Part shown: piece after piece, positions 39,979 to 49,289 of the stretch
Numbering within the stretch: position 1 is the first letter of the stretch
How the letters are laid out: each line of letters starts with the position of its first letter
Translations under genes and position numbers: made by a program
Notes under the pieces: generated by a model
Databases searched by the model: none
The model's input: only the letters and a program-made list of their open reading frames with translations
Told to the model about the DNA's origin: nothing
DNA from: Pseudomonas sp. S35
GTDB lineage: Bacteria; Pseudomonadota; Gammaproteobacteria; Pseudomonadales; Pseudomonadaceae
NCBI RefSeq assembly: GCF_009866765.1
Contig: NZ_CP019431.1
Location: 5,208,001 to 5,272,000 of the forward strand
Direction of reading: 5' to 3'
Length of the DNA stretch: 64,000 bases

Positions 39979-40117
39979 GCACAATCCTGCGAGAAGCGTA
40001 AACAAGGCGATCGGCCCACCGCTTTTGCGCCATGTACAAACGCCGTGTTTCAGGGAGATGACAGGCCTCGCTCTTGCCTGATTGGCCATAAGCCGCAGGA
40101 TCAGGCAAGGATTGTGC
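39979..40117. promoter_or_regulatory. Inverted half-sites in the divergent AraC/ABM promoter region
   Basis: GCACAATCCT at 39979-39988 and its exact complement AGGATTGTGC at 40108-40117, with extended similarity outside (GCAAGGATTGTGCAGAA against GCAGGATTGTGCAATAA). They are about 130 bases apart, one near each start in a 328-base gap. This is how AraC-family half sites often lie when the regulator controls both itself and the neighbour. Inferred. Confidence 0.5.
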
Positions 40118-40190
40118 AGAATCGACCTAACACTGTTTGAAAAGCCGCCGCTAAGCTGACCCCATCAACGCCGCCTGCAGAGGACACTTC

Positions 40191-41120
40191 ATGTCGTCGC
40201 CCGAACATCAGTCCGTTCCCCTCGATGCAGAGATGGAAAAACAGCGCGCCGAACTGGCCAGCATCGTGCATCGGCACACTTGGGAAGATGGTTCCTACGG
40301 CACCGCGATCACCTCGCTGTACCTGAACCGCCACAACACGCCGCGCGATTTTATGCCGGTGCTGGTGGAACCCGCGCTGTGCATCCTCGCCAACGGCAGC
40401 AAGGAAGTGCGTCTGGCCGACGAAATCTTTGCCTACGACCCGCTCAATTACCTAGTGTTCTCGGTGGCGATGCCGGTGGCCGGGCGCATCATCGATGCCA
40501 CGCCCGAAGATCCAAACCTGTCGATACGCATCAACATCGACCCGGCGCAGCTCACCGCGCTGATCGCCGAGGCCGGCCCGATGGGGGTGCCCACACGCCC
40601 GACGTCACGGGGCATGTACGTGGACCGCATCGACAACCCGCTACTCGACGCCGTGCTGCGCCTGGCACGCTTGCTGGACACACCCAAAGACATCGCCATG
40701 CTGGCGCCGTTGATCAATCGGGAAATTCTTTACCGCTTGCTGCGTGGGCCGCAGGGTTATCGCCTGTATGAAATTGCCGTGGCCAATAGTCAGAGCCATC
40801 GGGTGAGCCAAGCGATCAAGTGGCTCAATGGCAACTATGAGCAACCGTTGCGCATCGATGACCTGGCCAGGGAAGTGAACCTCAGCGTCTCGACCTTGCA
40901 CCACCGCTTCAAGGCGATCACTGCCATGAGTCCGTTGCAGTACCAGAAGCAGCTGCGCTTGCAGGAAGCGCGGCGGTTGATGATTGCCGAAGGGCTTGAA
41001 GCGTCGGCGGCGGGGTATCGGGTGGGGTATGAAAGCCCGTCGCAATTCAGCCGCGAGTACAGCCGGTTGTTTGGTGCGCCACCGCTGAGGGATTTGGCCC
41101 GCCTGCGCCAAAGCATCTGA
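40191..41120 (+). CDS. AraC-family transcriptional regulator
   Basis: 309 residues. The N-terminal half is an AraC_N-type ligand domain (LVEPALCILANGSKEVRL; PLNYLVFSVAMPVAGRI). The C-terminal 100 residues hold two helix-turn-helix motifs (RIDDLAREVNLSVSTLHHRF and the AGYRVGYESPSQFSREY signature). GAGGA precedes the ATG by seven bases. Such regulators with this N-terminal domain commonly activate a divergent oxidoreductase gene; here the divergent gene is an ABM protein. Convergent with gtrS. Confidence 0.92.
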   Translation: MSSPEHQSVPLDAEMEKQRAELASIVHRHTWEDGSYGTAITSLYLNRHNTPRDFMPVLVEPALCILANGSKEVRLADEIFAYDPLNYLVFSVAMPVAGRIIDATPEDPNLSIRINIDPAQLTALIAEAGPMGVPTRPTSRGMYVDRIDNPLLDAVLRLARLLDTPKDIAMLAPLINREILYRLLRGPQGYRLYEIAVANSQSHRVSQAIKWLNGNYEQPLRIDDLAREVNLSVSTLHHRFKAITAMSPLQYQKQLRLQEARRLMIAEGLEASAAGYRVGYESPSQFSREYSRLFGAPPLRDLARLRQSI

Positions 41121-41143
41121 CACATTTTGATCTTCAGTGTTTG

Positions 41144-42613
41144 TCAGTCCAAGGTGCGAGGCAGTTGCAAGGTAACGCGCAACCCGCCCTCGCGCAGATT
41201 CTGCAAACTCACTTCACCACCGTGGCTATGGGCAATATTGCGCGCAATCCCCAAGCCCAAGCCATAACCCTGCTGCTGCCCGGCCAGGCGGAAGTGCGGT
41301 TCGAAGACTTGCTCAAGACGTTGCTCGGGCACGCCCGGGCCTTCGTCATCCACATGCAGGACAAACTCCGCGCCATCATCCTTGATGTGCAAATGCGCGT
41401 TCTGCCCGTACTTCAAAGCGTTGTCGATCAGGTTGCCAATGCAGCGCTTGAGCGCCAGCGGCTTGCCTGGATAAGTCGCCAGGGCAGCGCCATCCAGGGT
41501 CACACGGCCGTTGCCGTTGGGCGCCACGTAAGGCTCCACCAAACATTCAAGCACATGGTTGAGGTCGACCGGCTGGATGTTTTCGTGGATATCGGTGTCT
41601 TTCACACACTGCAACGCGCCCTTCACCAGCAGCTCCAGCTCATCCAGGTCGCGACCGAACTTGGTTTGCAGATTCTCGTCTTCCAGCAGTTCCACGCGCA
41701 GGCGCAGACGGGTGATCGGGGTGCGCAGGTCGTGGGAAATAGCGCTGAACAGCTGGCTGCGCTCAGTCAGGTAGCGGCTGATGCGCTCGCGCATGGCATT
41801 GAACGCGCGGCCCACTTCCACCACTTCACTGCCGCCACCTTCGGCCACCGGCTCGACATCGGCGCCCAGGGACATATCCCGCGCCGCCCGTGCCAGGCGC
41901 TTGAGGGGCCGACTCTGCCAGTGCACCAGCAAGCCGATAAACAACAGTAGAAAACCGCTGGTCAGCACGATAAACCACACCTGCTGGGATGGCAGGCCTT
42001 GCTCTTCGAGGCTGGTGTAGGGCTCGGGCAACAATGAGGCGATGTACAACCATTCGCCAGGGGCGAGCTGGATCTGGGTCACCAATACCGGCGGGTTCAC
42101 CGGTTCCAAGGTCAACGCGTAATGAGCCCAGGAGCGCGGCAGCTCGTCGAGCTTGAGGCCAGCGTTGAAGATGCGCAGGTCTTCGGCGCCGACGAACTCC
42201 ACCGAGATATGCACGTCGGCGCCCAGGGTCTGGCGCAGCACTTCGTCCACAGCCACCAGCACCGCCTGCTTGCGCGGGGTTTCGGGCAACACTTGCATGT
42301 CCAGCGGGCGATCATTGAGGGTCACTACAAACCGCGTGCCACCCATGCTGCGCAACTGGTCGAGGACCAAGGGGCGATAGGCCACTGGCAACGACCGGAA
42401 GTAACTCACGCTGGCGGTCATCGAGTGCGCCAGGCTGCGGGCGCTGGTGACCAGGCCTTCGAGCTGGGTGGCACGCAACTGCGAGACCCAGATCACGCTC
42501 GACAGCGCCTGGGCGAACAACACCGCAAGCAAGGTCAGCAACAGCATGCGCCCCAGCAACGAGCGCGGTACCGGAAAACGCCGGCGGCGTTCGCTCACAG
42601 GCTCAGTGGGCAT
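41144..42613 (-). CDS. gtrS: Sensor histidine kinase of glucose metabolism, GtrS
   Basis: 489 residues from the ATG giving MPTEPVSERRRR, overlapping the end of the regulator gene by 11 bases. TM1 is about 22-42 and TM2 about 210-230; between them is a periplasmic domain. HAMP, HisKA (AISHDLRTPITRLRL) and HATPase domains follow. In P. aeruginosa, GtrS binds 2-ketogluconate and 6-phosphogluconate and phosphorylates GltR. The gene order edd-glk-gltR-gtrS supports the same role here. Downstream comes a convergent AraC gene rather than the gltB sugar transporter seen in P. aeruginosa. Confidence 0.9.
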   Translation of the reverse strand: MPTEPVSERRRRFPVPRSLLGRMLLLTLLAVLFAQALSSVIWVSQLRATQLEGLVTSARSLAHSMTASVSYFRSLPVAYRPLVLDQLRSMGGTRFVVTLNDRPLDMQVLPETPRKQAVLVAVDEVLRQTLGADVHISVEFVGAEDLRIFNAGLKLDELPRSWAHYALTLEPVNPPVLVTQIQLAPGEWLYIASLLPEPYTSLEEQGLPSQQVWFIVLTSGFLLLFIGLLVHWQSRPLKRLARAARDMSLGADVEPVAEGGGSEVVEVGRAFNAMRERISRYLTERSQLFSAISHDLRTPITRLRLRVELLEDENLQTKFGRDLDELELLVKGALQCVKDTDIHENIQPVDLNHVLECLVEPYVAPNGNGRVTLDGAALATYPGKPLALKRCIGNLIDNALKYGQNAHLHIKDDGAEFVLHVDDEGPGVPEQRLEQVFEPHFRLAGQQQGYGLGLGIARNIAHSHGGEVSLQNLREGGLRVTLQLPRTLD

Positions 42614-43337
42614 TGCCGGCAACCACGCTGGCTGCCAGTTGATAGCCACTGCCGCGCACGGTGCGGATCAACCGCGGGGGTTTCTCGGTGTCCCGCAGGC
42701 GCTGGCGCAGGCGGCTCACGGCCATGTCGACGATACGGTCCAAGGGCATCAGGTCACGACCGCGGGTGGCGTTGCCAATGGTATCGCGGTCGAGAATTTG
42801 TTGAGGATGATCGAGAAACAATTTGAGCAGGGCAAAGTCGGCGCCGGAGAGGATCACTTCCTCACCGTCCACGTGGAACAGCCGGTGACTGATCATGTCC
42901 AGGCGCCACTCGTCGAACACCAACACGTCGCCACCCCCGGTGCGTTCCTGGCCGAACTGGCAGCGACGCAACAGGGCCTTGATCCGCGCCTGCAACTCGC
43001 GAGGGCTGAACGGCTTGCCGATGTAGTCATCGGCGCCCAGCTCCAGGCCGATCACACGGTCGGCTTCGTCGGAACTGGCGGTGAGCATGATGATCGGCAC
43101 CTGCGCCTGGCGCGGGTGCTGGCGGATCCAGCGGCAGAGGCTGAAGCCGTCTTCATCCGGCAACATCACATCGAGGATGACCAGGTCGCACGGCGCCTCG
43201 CTCATCGCCTGGCGGAACCCCGCGCCATCCGGCACGCCACGCACCTGGAAGCCGGCGCGACTGAGGTAGGTTTGCAGCAATTCGCGGATTTCCTGGTCGT
43301 CGTCGACGAGGAGAATCGATTTACTGATTACGCTCAC
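42603..43337 (-). CDS. gltR: OmpR-family response regulator GltR
   Basis: 244 residues: receiver domain with Asp56 (LVILDVMLPDEDG) and C-terminal winged helix of the OmpR type (DRIVDMAVSRLRQRL; TVRGSGYQLA). It starts at GTG with a very good AAGGAGG five bases upstream. In P. aeruginosa GltR represses glucose transport and exotoxin-related genes until released by GtrS signalling. It lies 70 bases after glk in the same operon; that gap contains a short REP-like remnant (ATCGGGGGCAAG). Confidence 0.92.
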   Translation of the reverse strand: MSVISKSILLVDDDQEIRELLQTYLSRAGFQVRGVPDGAGFRQAMSEAPCDLVILDVMLPDEDGFSLCRWIRQHPRQAQVPIIMLTASSDEADRVIGLELGADDYIGKPFSPRELQARIKALLRRCQFGQERTGGGDVLVFDEWRLDMISHRLFHVDGEEVILSGADFALLKLFLDHPQQILDRDTIGNATRGRDLMPLDRIVDMAVSRLRQRLRDTEKPPRLIRTVRGSGYQLAASVVAGNAH

Positions 43338-43407
43338 GGGGTCCTCCTTGTTGTTATGGGTGTTCTTGATGGCCTTATCGGGGGCAAGTCGATGAGGTCA
43401 TCACGGC

Positions 43408-44364
43408 CTAAGCAAATGCCTGTTCCAATGCCACGCCAGCCCCGGTCAACCCGGAATACGGCGCGGTCACCAACCACACCGGAATGCCGTTGAAGTAGTC
43501 GCTCATGCAGCCTTTGTCCGCGAAGCTCCTGGCGAAACCGCTGTGGATAAAGAAGTCGGCAAACCTCGGTATCACACCGCCCACGATGTACACGCCACCG
43601 CGACCGCCAGTGGTCAGCACGTTGTTACCGGCCACCCGGCCCAGCCAGATGCTGAACTGTTCCAATACTTCCATCGCCACCGGGTCACCGGCCAGGCCTG
43701 CTGCGGTGATCGCTTCGGGCGTGTCCAGCACCGGCGTGTGGCCGTCGACCGCGCAAATCGCCCGGTACAGACGCGGCAAGCCGCCGCCACTCAACGCCGT
43801 TTCAGCGCTGACGTGGCCAATTTCGTTGTAGATGTGTTGCCACAGCTGGGTTTCCCGCGGGCTGCTCAGGGGCAGGTCGACGTGGCCGCCCTCCCCCGGC
43901 AATGCCGCGTAGCGACCCGCGCCGAGGTCCAGCAACGTGCCGACGCCCAGGCCAGTGCCCGGCCCGATCACCACCGCCGGGCGCAACGGCTCCGGCGTGC
44001 CCTCGCACACCACGCGAAATTCATCGGGTTGCAGGCGGGTCATGCCCAGGGCCATGGCCGAGAAATCATTGACCAGCAGCAGTTCATCCACCTGCAAGGT
44101 CTTGCAGAACGCCGTCTTGCTCAAGCGCCAGTGATTGTTGGTGAACTTGAATTCATCGCCGCTCACCGGCCCGGCCACCGACAGGCATACCGCGCCGATG
44201 TCGCCGATTTCCAGGCCTTCTTCCTTCAGGTAGACCTTGATCGCCTCTTCAGGGCTTGGGTAATCCGCCGTGGCATGCACACGGATCGAGTGCAGCGCCG
44301 AATCGCGCCACACTGCAAAACGGGCGTTGGTACCGCCGATATCACCGACCAGCGCTAACTTCAC
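43408..44364 (-). CDS. glk: Glucokinase
   Basis: 318 residues, bacterial ROK-unrelated Glk type. The ATP-binding start [17 protein letters not shown] and the sugar-binding segment NNHWRLSK with [12 protein letters not shown] are clear, as is GPGTGLGVG. It phosphorylates glucose to glucose-6-phosphate for the Entner-Doudoroff route. It starts at GTG, whose GTGA overlaps the edd stop by four bases, so translation is coupled to edd. Confidence 0.95.
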   Translation of the reverse strand: MKLALVGDIGGTNARFAVWRDSALHSIRVHATADYPSPEEAIKVYLKEEGLEIGDIGAVCLSVAGPVSGDEFKFTNNHWRLSKTAFCKTLQVDELLLVNDFSAMALGMTRLQPDEFRVVCEGTPEPLRPAVVIGPGTGLGVGTLLDLGAGRYAALPGEGGHVDLPLSSPRETQLWQHIYNEIGHVSAETALSGGGLPRLYRAICAVDGHTPVLDTPEAITAAGLAGDPVAMEVLEQFSIWLGRVAGNNVLTTGGRGGVYIVGGVIPRFADFFIHSGFARSFADKGCMSDYFNGIPVWLVTAPYSGLTGAGVALEQAFA

Positions 44365-46187
44365 TTAAGCGTCTCCAAGGCAGAGGTAAAGGCGCTGGCG
44401 CCCTGCTCTGCGGAGCTTGCGGCCAAGCGCATAAATGCAAACAGCTCGCGACCGGCCCCCACGTTATTGCCCAGAAGGCCCGTGGCAGGCGTGCGCGCTG
44501 CAAATTCTTCGGCGTCCACCTTAAGCTCCAAGGTGCCGGTAACGCCATCCACACGAATGATATCGCCATCGCGTACCCGCGCCAGCGGCCCGCCGCTCTG
44601 GGCTTCGGGGTTGACGTGAATCGCGGCGGGGATCTTACCCGAGGCGCCGGACATACGCCCGTCTGTCACCAGGGCCACCTTGAAACCACGGTCCTGCAAC
44701 ACACCGAGGAACGGCGTCATCTTGTGCAACTCGGGCATGCCGTTGGAGCGCGGGCCCTGGAAGCGCATCACCGCGACGAAGTCTTTTTCCAACTGGCCGG
44801 CCTTGAATGCATCGGCCAGGTCTTGCTGGTCCTGGAACACCACCGCTGGTGCTTCGACGATTTGATGTTCCGGGGCCACGGCGGAGACTTTCATCACGCC
44901 ACGGCCGAGGTTGCCTTCCATCACGCGCAAGCCACCTTCGGGCGAGAACGCACGGGCCACGGGGCGCAGGATGGTTTCGTCGAGGCTTTCGATAGGGCCG
45001 TCGCGCCAGACCAACTCACCGTCGACCAGGAACGGCTCCTGGATGTAGCGGCTCAGGCCCTTGCCGGCCACGGTGTTGACGTCTTCGTGGAGCAGGCCGG
45101 CTTCCAGCAGCTCACGGATCAGGAACGACATGCCGCCCGCCGCCTGGAAGTGGTTGATGTCGGCCTTGCCGTTTGGATACACGTGGGACAGGGTCGGCAC
45201 CACCTCGGAGAGGTCGGCCATATCGTCCCAAGTCAGGATGATGCCCGCAGACATGGCGATGGCCGGCATGTGCAGGGTGTGGTTGGTCGAGCCGCCGGTG
45301 GCGTTGAGGGCGACGATGGAATTGACGATGGATTTCTCGTCGACAATTTCGCCGATCGGCGTGAAGTTGCCGTTGGCCTTGGTCAGGCGCGTGACCTGAT
45401 GCGCGGCCTCACGGGTCAGTGCGTCACGCAGCGGCGTGTACGGGTTGACGAACGAAGCGCCCGGCAAGTGCAGGCCCATCACTTCCATCAACAGCTGGTT
45501 GGTGTTGGCGGTGCCGTAGAAGGTGCAGGTGCCGGGGCTGTGGTAGGACTTCATCTCCGACTCCAGCAGCTCTTCGCGGCTGGCCTTGCCTTCGGCGTAG
45601 CGCTGGCGCACATCGGCTTTCTGCTTGTTGGAGATGCCCGATGGCATTGGGCCGCCCGGCACGAAGATCATCGGCAGGTGGCCGTAGCGCAGCGCGCCCA
45701 TCATCAGGCCGGGGACGATCTTGTCGCAGATGCCCAGCATCAACGCCGCGTCGAACATGTTGTGGGACAGCGCTACCGCCGTGGACATGGCAATGACTTC
45801 ACGGCTGAGCAGGCTCAGCTCCATGCCGGGCTCGCCCTGGGTCACGCCGTCGCACATGGCCGGGGTGCCACCGGCGAACTGGCCGACCGAGCCGACTTCA
45901 CGCAGGGCTTTCTTGATTTGTTCGGGGAAATGTTCGTACGGCTGATGCGCCGAGAGCATGTCGTTATATGAGGAAACAATTGCCACGTTGGCGGCATTCA
46001 TCATGCGCAGGCTGTTTTTGTCTTCGGTGCCGCAACCGGCCACGCCGTGGGCGAAGTTGGCGCATTGCAGCTTGCCGCGCATCGGACCGTCGCTGGCGGC
46101 GCCGCGAATGAGCGCAAGGTAAGCCTCGCGGGTGGCGCGGCTGCGGGCGATAAGCCGTTCGGTGACCTCAAGAACGCGGGGATGCAT
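44361..46187 (-). CDS. edd: 6-phosphogluconate dehydratase
   Basis: 608 residues, full length, IlvD/Edd family with an Fe-S cluster. It dehydrates 6-phosphogluconate to KDPG, the key step of the Entner-Doudoroff pathway. Signatures: [54 protein letters not shown], and the terminal [15 protein letters not shown] stands eight bases before the ATG. First gene of edd-glk-gltR-gtrS, with a HexR-type palindrome in its promoter region. Confidence 0.97.
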   Translation of the reverse strand: MHPRVLEVTERLIARSRATREAYLALIRGAASDGPMRGKLQCANFAHGVAGCGTEDKNSLRMMNAANVAIVSSYNDMLSAHQPYEHFPEQIKKALREVGSVGQFAGGTPAMCDGVTQGEPGMELSLLSREVIAMSTAVALSHNMFDAALMLGICDKIVPGLMMGALRYGHLPMIFVPGGPMPSGISNKQKADVRQRYAEGKASREELLESEMKSYHSPGTCTFYGTANTNQLLMEVMGLHLPGASFVNPYTPLRDALTREAAHQVTRLTKANGNFTPIGEIVDEKSIVNSIVALNATGGSTNHTLHMPAIAMSAGIILTWDDMADLSEVVPTLSHVYPNGKADINHFQAAGGMSFLIRELLEAGLLHEDVNTVAGKGLSRYIQEPFLVDGELVWRDGPIESLDETILRPVARAFSPEGGLRVMEGNLGRGVMKVSAVAPEHQIVEAPAVVFQDQQDLADAFKAGQLEKDFVAVMRFQGPRSNGMPELHKMTPFLGVLQDRGFKVALVTDGRMSGASGKIPAAIHVNPEAQSGGPLARVRDGDIIRVDGVTGTLELKVDAEEFAARTPATGLLGNNVGAGRELFAFMRLAASSAEQGASAFTSALETLK

Positions 46188-46307
46188 GTGTAGAACTCCA
46201 GGCTAACGGATGTGGCGACCCTCGTTCCTATGCTGATCAAACGCCCGCAGCTCATGGGATGGCAGGGTGTCGTTTGAATCATCGGACCAGTTGATTCAGG
46301 TCACTCG

Positions 46308-46322
46308 TTGTAGATTGAACAA
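46308..46322. promoter_or_regulatory. HexR operator candidate (edd side)
   Basis: TTGT-AGATTGA-ACAA, matching the TTGT-N7/8-ACAA palindrome known for HexR of Pseudomonas, which represses edd, gap and zwf until KDPG binds it. It lies 121 bases upstream of the edd ATG. Confidence 0.78.
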
Positions 46323-46369
46323 AATATTGCCACTAAAAAGGCTTGTTTTCTATTTTTATGCGAATAATC

Positions 46370-46384
46370 TTGTAATTCTTACAA
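46370..46384. promoter_or_regulatory. HexR operator candidate (gap side)
   Basis: TTGT-AATTCTT-ACAA, a second palindrome of the same form, 25 bases upstream of the gap ATG and AT-rich inside. The two sites serve the two divergent promoters of edd and gap. Confidence 0.82.
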
Positions 46385-46408
46385 CAAATCGACGACAGGC
46401 ACTCTCCA

Positions 46409-47410
46409 ATGACTCTTCGTATCGCAATCAATGGTTTTGGCCGTATTGGCCGTAATGTCCTGCGCGCACTGTATACCCAAGGCTACCGCCAGGATTTGCA
46501 GATCGTCGCCATCAATGATCTGGGCGACAGTTCGATCAATGCCCACCTGCTCAAATACGACACCGTACATGGCACATTCGACGCAGAGGTCGCCCACGAT
46601 CAGGAAAGCCTGACCGTCAATGGTGACCGGATTGCCGTGAGTGCCATTCGCAACCCGGCCGACCTGCCCTGGGCTGCACACAAGATCGATGTGGTGTTCG
46701 AATGCACCGGTCTGTTCACCGACCGTGACAAGGCCGCCGCCCATATTACCGCTGGCGCGCGCAAGGTGATCATCTCGGCACCGGCCAAGGGCGCGGACGC
46801 CACTGTGGTGTACGGCGTGAACCACGACATTCTGCGCCAATCCCACCAGATCATCTCCAACGCCTCGTGCACCACCAACTGCCTGGCGCCGGTCGCCCAG
46901 GTGCTGCACCGCGAACTGGGCATCGAGAGTGGCTTGATGACCACCATCCACGCCTACACCAACGACCAGAACCTGACCGACGTCTACCACACCGACCCGT
47001 ACCGCGCGCGCTCGGCCACCCAGAACATGATCCCGAGCAAGACTGGCGCCGCCGAAGCAGTAGGCCTGGTGCTGCCGGAACTGGCCGGCAAGCTGACCGG
47101 CATGGCCGTGCGCGTGCCGGTGATCAACGTGTCCTTGGTGGACCTCACCGTGACGCTGAAGAAAGAAGCCACCGCAGAGGAAGTCAACGCGCTGCTCAAG
47201 GAAGCCAGCCAGCACTCGAAGATCCTCGGCTACAACACCTTGCCGCTGGTTTCCAGTGACTTCAATCACAACCCGTTGTCGTCGATCTTCGACGCCAATC
47301 ACACCAAGGTCAGTGGCAAGTTGCTCAAAGTACTCGCCTGGTATGACAACGAGTGGGGCTTCTCGAACCGTATGCTGGATAACTGCCTGGCGCTGTGCAA
47401 CGCCGAGTAA
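46409..47410 (+). CDS. gap: Type I glyceraldehyde-3-phosphate dehydrogenase
   Basis: 333 residues. NAD-binding start [20 protein letters not shown] and active-site ASCTTNC with catalytic Cys154 are present. [14 protein letters not shown] closes the family signature. It oxidises glyceraldehyde-3-phosphate produced by the Entner-Doudoroff aldolase. It is divergent from edd and shares a HexR-type operator region. The ribosome site is weak (CAGG). A REPIN follows the stop codon. Confidence 0.97.
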   Translation: MTLRIAINGFGRIGRNVLRALYTQGYRQDLQIVAINDLGDSSINAHLLKYDTVHGTFDAEVAHDQESLTVNGDRIAVSAIRNPADLPWAAHKIDVVFECTGLFTDRDKAAAHITAGARKVIISAPAKGADATVVYGVNHDILRQSHQIISNASCTTNCLAPVAQVLHRELGIESGLMTTIHAYTNDQNLTDVYHTDPYRARSATQNMIPSKTGAAEAVGLVLPELAGKLTGMAVRVPVINVSLVDLTVTLKKEATAEEVNALLKEASQHSKILGYNTLPLVSSDFNHNPLSSIFDANHTKVSGKLLKVLAWYDNEWGFSNRMLDNCLALCNAE

Positions 47411-47431
47411 ATCCGTCGTGCGATGAGCTTT

Positions 47432-47524
47432 ATGTGGGACGGGGCTTGCCCCCGATGACGTTGGGTCAGTTATGAATGTATTTACTGACACACCGCTACC
47501 GGGGGCAAGCCCCCTCCCACATTT
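47432..47524. repeat. REPIN between gap and the heme sigma factor gene
   Basis: Inverted REP pair: left arm ATGTGGGACGGGGCTTGCCC (one base differs, A-C in place of A-G), right arm CCGGGGGCAAGCCCCCTCCC followed by ACATTT, with GTCAGT/ACTGAC pairing inside. It follows gap by 21 bases. Confidence 0.93.
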
Positions 47525-47568
47525 GACCAGTGCAAAGTCTGCAGAAATAGGCCCTTGCCATTTTCGTT

Positions 47569-47587
47569 GATGATAAGCATTATCATT
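47569..47587. promoter_or_regulatory. Fur box ahead of the ECF sigma factor
   Basis: gatgataagcattatcatt, a near-palindrome of the GATAATGATAATCATTATC type, 26 bases before the sigma factor GTG. Iron-replete Fur would block the whole heme cluster from here. Confidence 0.8.
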
Positions 47588-47612
47588 AACTGCAAATCGG
47601 TCTGGTACCCCT

Positions 47613-48131
47613 GTGAGCCAATCTCGCTTCAACCAAGTCTTTCTCACCCAACGGGTGATTCTGCTACGCACCTTGCAGCGGATGGTCAATAACCACAGCA
47701 CCGCCGAGGACCTGTTGCAGGAAACCTACCTGCGCGTCACCCGGGCCCTCAGCGAGCGGCCGATCGATCACCTCGAACCCTTCGTCTACCAAACCGCGCG
47801 CAATCTGGCGCTGGATCATCTGCGCTCACGTAGGATCCAGGCCCGCACGTTGCAGGAAGATGTCCCGCTGGACATCCTGCAAAGCGTCGCCGCCCCCATC
47901 AGCACCCCTGAAGATGCCACCCAGGCCGAGCAATTGCTGGAGCACCTGAGCGTCAGCCTGGGCCAGTTGAGCGCCCGCCAGCAGCAGATCTTCATCCTCA
48001 GCCGCCTGCACGGGTGCAGCTACCAAGAGATTGCCGACCAGTTGGACGTGTCCTTGAGCACCGTGCAAAAGGAACTGAAATTGATCATGGCGATCTGCGT
48101 AGGTGTGGCCGAACGGTTGGATCGGCCTTAA
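47613..48131 (+). CDS. hxuI: ECF sigma factor, FecI-type (HxuI-like)
   Basis: 172 residues, sigma-70 regions 2 and 4 only. Region 2 includes AEDLLQETYLRV and region 4 SYQEIADQLDVSLSTVQKEL. FecI-type sigma factors are released by a FecR-like partner when a TonB receptor is occupied, and transcribe the receptor gene. The order sigma-FecR-heme receptor matches the Hxu heme signalling system of P. aeruginosa (PA1300-PA1302). It begins at GTG; the preceding sequence has no strong ribosome site. A Fur box overlaps its promoter. Confidence 0.88.
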   Translation: MSQSRFNQVFLTQRVILLRTLQRMVNNHSTAEDLLQETYLRVTRALSERPIDHLEPFVYQTARNLALDHLRSRRIQARTLQEDVPLDILQSVAAPISTPEDATQAEQLLEHLSVSLGQLSARQQQIFILSRLHGCSYQEIADQLDVSLSTVQKELKLIMAICVGVAERLDRP

Positions 48132-48205
48132 GCTGCACCCGACAGAAGTGTCGATCCAGGCTTTAGGAAAGATGAATAGAACGTGGCGAAGACCCGAGGC
48201 ACACC

Positions 48206-49174
48206 GTGACGGACCCGAATAAACTGCGCCCCCATGAGCTGGCTCATGAGGTGTTGCAAGACACGGCTATGGACCAGGCTCTTGATTGGCTGATCGCCTT
48301 GCAGTGCCCGCAACCCGGGCAGCAGGCGGAACTCGAAGCCTGGCTGGCCAGTGACCCCGCGCACGTCGACGCCTTCGCCAAGGCCCAGGCCGCCTGGGGC
48401 GGCGCGCCGGTGCACAGCGCCGCAGTGGCCCTGGCTGCGCCGCGCAAGCCCGGCGCCTGGCGGCGGATCAAACCCCATTGGAAACCGCTGGCCACCGCCG
48501 CCGTGCTGCTGATCGGCCTGCTCAGCTTCAGCAACCTGCCGGTGCGCCTGCAAGCCGACCACCTCACCGTGGTCGGCGAACGCCAGCGCCTGCAATTGGA
48601 CGATGGCTCAAAAGTATTGCTGAACACCAACTCGGCATTCTCCAGCAGCATCAAGGATCACCAGCGCATCGCCCGCCTGTACCAGGGCGAAGCGTTTTTC
48701 GACGTCACGCCGAGCCCCGGCTTGCCTCTGCAAATCGACGCCGGCCCGGTGCGCGCCAGCGTGCGCGACACCGCCTTCGCCGTGCGCTACCTCAATGGCG
48801 AGGCCCAGGTGCAAGTGCAGCGCGGCGATGTGGACCTGAGCAACACCTTCGACGATGCCCGTGTGCGCCTGCGCGCCGGCGAGAGTATCCGCATCGGCCC
48901 CAAAGGCTTCGGCCAACCCGCCAAGCTGGATGCCAACAAGGAGCTGGCCTGGGTGCAGGGTCGGCTGATTTTCGAAAACTGCCCGATGAGCGAAGTGCTT
49001 GCCGAACTGCGCCGCTATTACCCCGGCTGGATCGTCAACACCAACGACCAACTGGCCAGCGTCGCGGTTACCGGCAATTACCGCCTCGACCAGCCCCTGG
49101 ACGTGGTGCGCTCCCTGGCACACATCACCTCGGCCAAGCTCTCGGAATACCCGGCGCTGGTCATCCTGAACTAA
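48206..49174 (+). CDS. hxuR: FecR-type anti-sigma factor (HxuR-like)
   Basis: 322 residues. A cytoplasmic N-terminal domain with the DUF4880-like start (ALDWLIALQCPQPGQQAELEAWLASD is the FecR_N region; in short form ALDWLIAL), one membrane segment near 95-113 and a periplasmic FecR domain (RLQLDDGSKVLLNTNS; GEAFFDVTP) follow. The C-terminus carries the STN-interaction type tail. It holds the sigma factor until the heme receptor signals. GAGG precedes the GTG start by six bases. The sigma gene ends 74 bases upstream. Confidence 0.9.
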   Translation: MTDPNKLRPHELAHEVLQDTAMDQALDWLIALQCPQPGQQAELEAWLASDPAHVDAFAKAQAAWGGAPVHSAAVALAAPRKPGAWRRIKPHWKPLATAAVLLIGLLSFSNLPVRLQADHLTVVGERQRLQLDDGSKVLLNTNSAFSSSIKDHQRIARLYQGEAFFDVTPSPGLPLQIDAGPVRASVRDTAFAVRYLNGEAQVQVQRGDVDLSNTFDDARVRLRAGESIRIGPKGFGQPAKLDANKELAWVQGRLIFENCPMSEVLAELRRYYPGWIVNTNDQLASVAVTGNYRLDQPLDVVRSLAHITSAKLSEYPALVILN

Positions 49175-49192
49175 ATGAGAATTATTTTTACT
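49174..49192. promoter_or_regulatory. Fur-like box ahead of the heme receptor
   Basis: aatgagaattatttttact at the end of the FecR gene, of the form typical for Fur sites. It would let iron also repress the receptor directly, beside the sigma factor. Weaker than the box at 47569. Confidence 0.6.
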
Positions 49193-49289
49193 CGATAGCC
49201 TCCGGCGGTACGTCTCGTCTTAGCCAATGCAACTGATTCCTATTTGATTCGGTTCGCAACTATAAGATTCGTACCCCGGAGCGCTCTCG

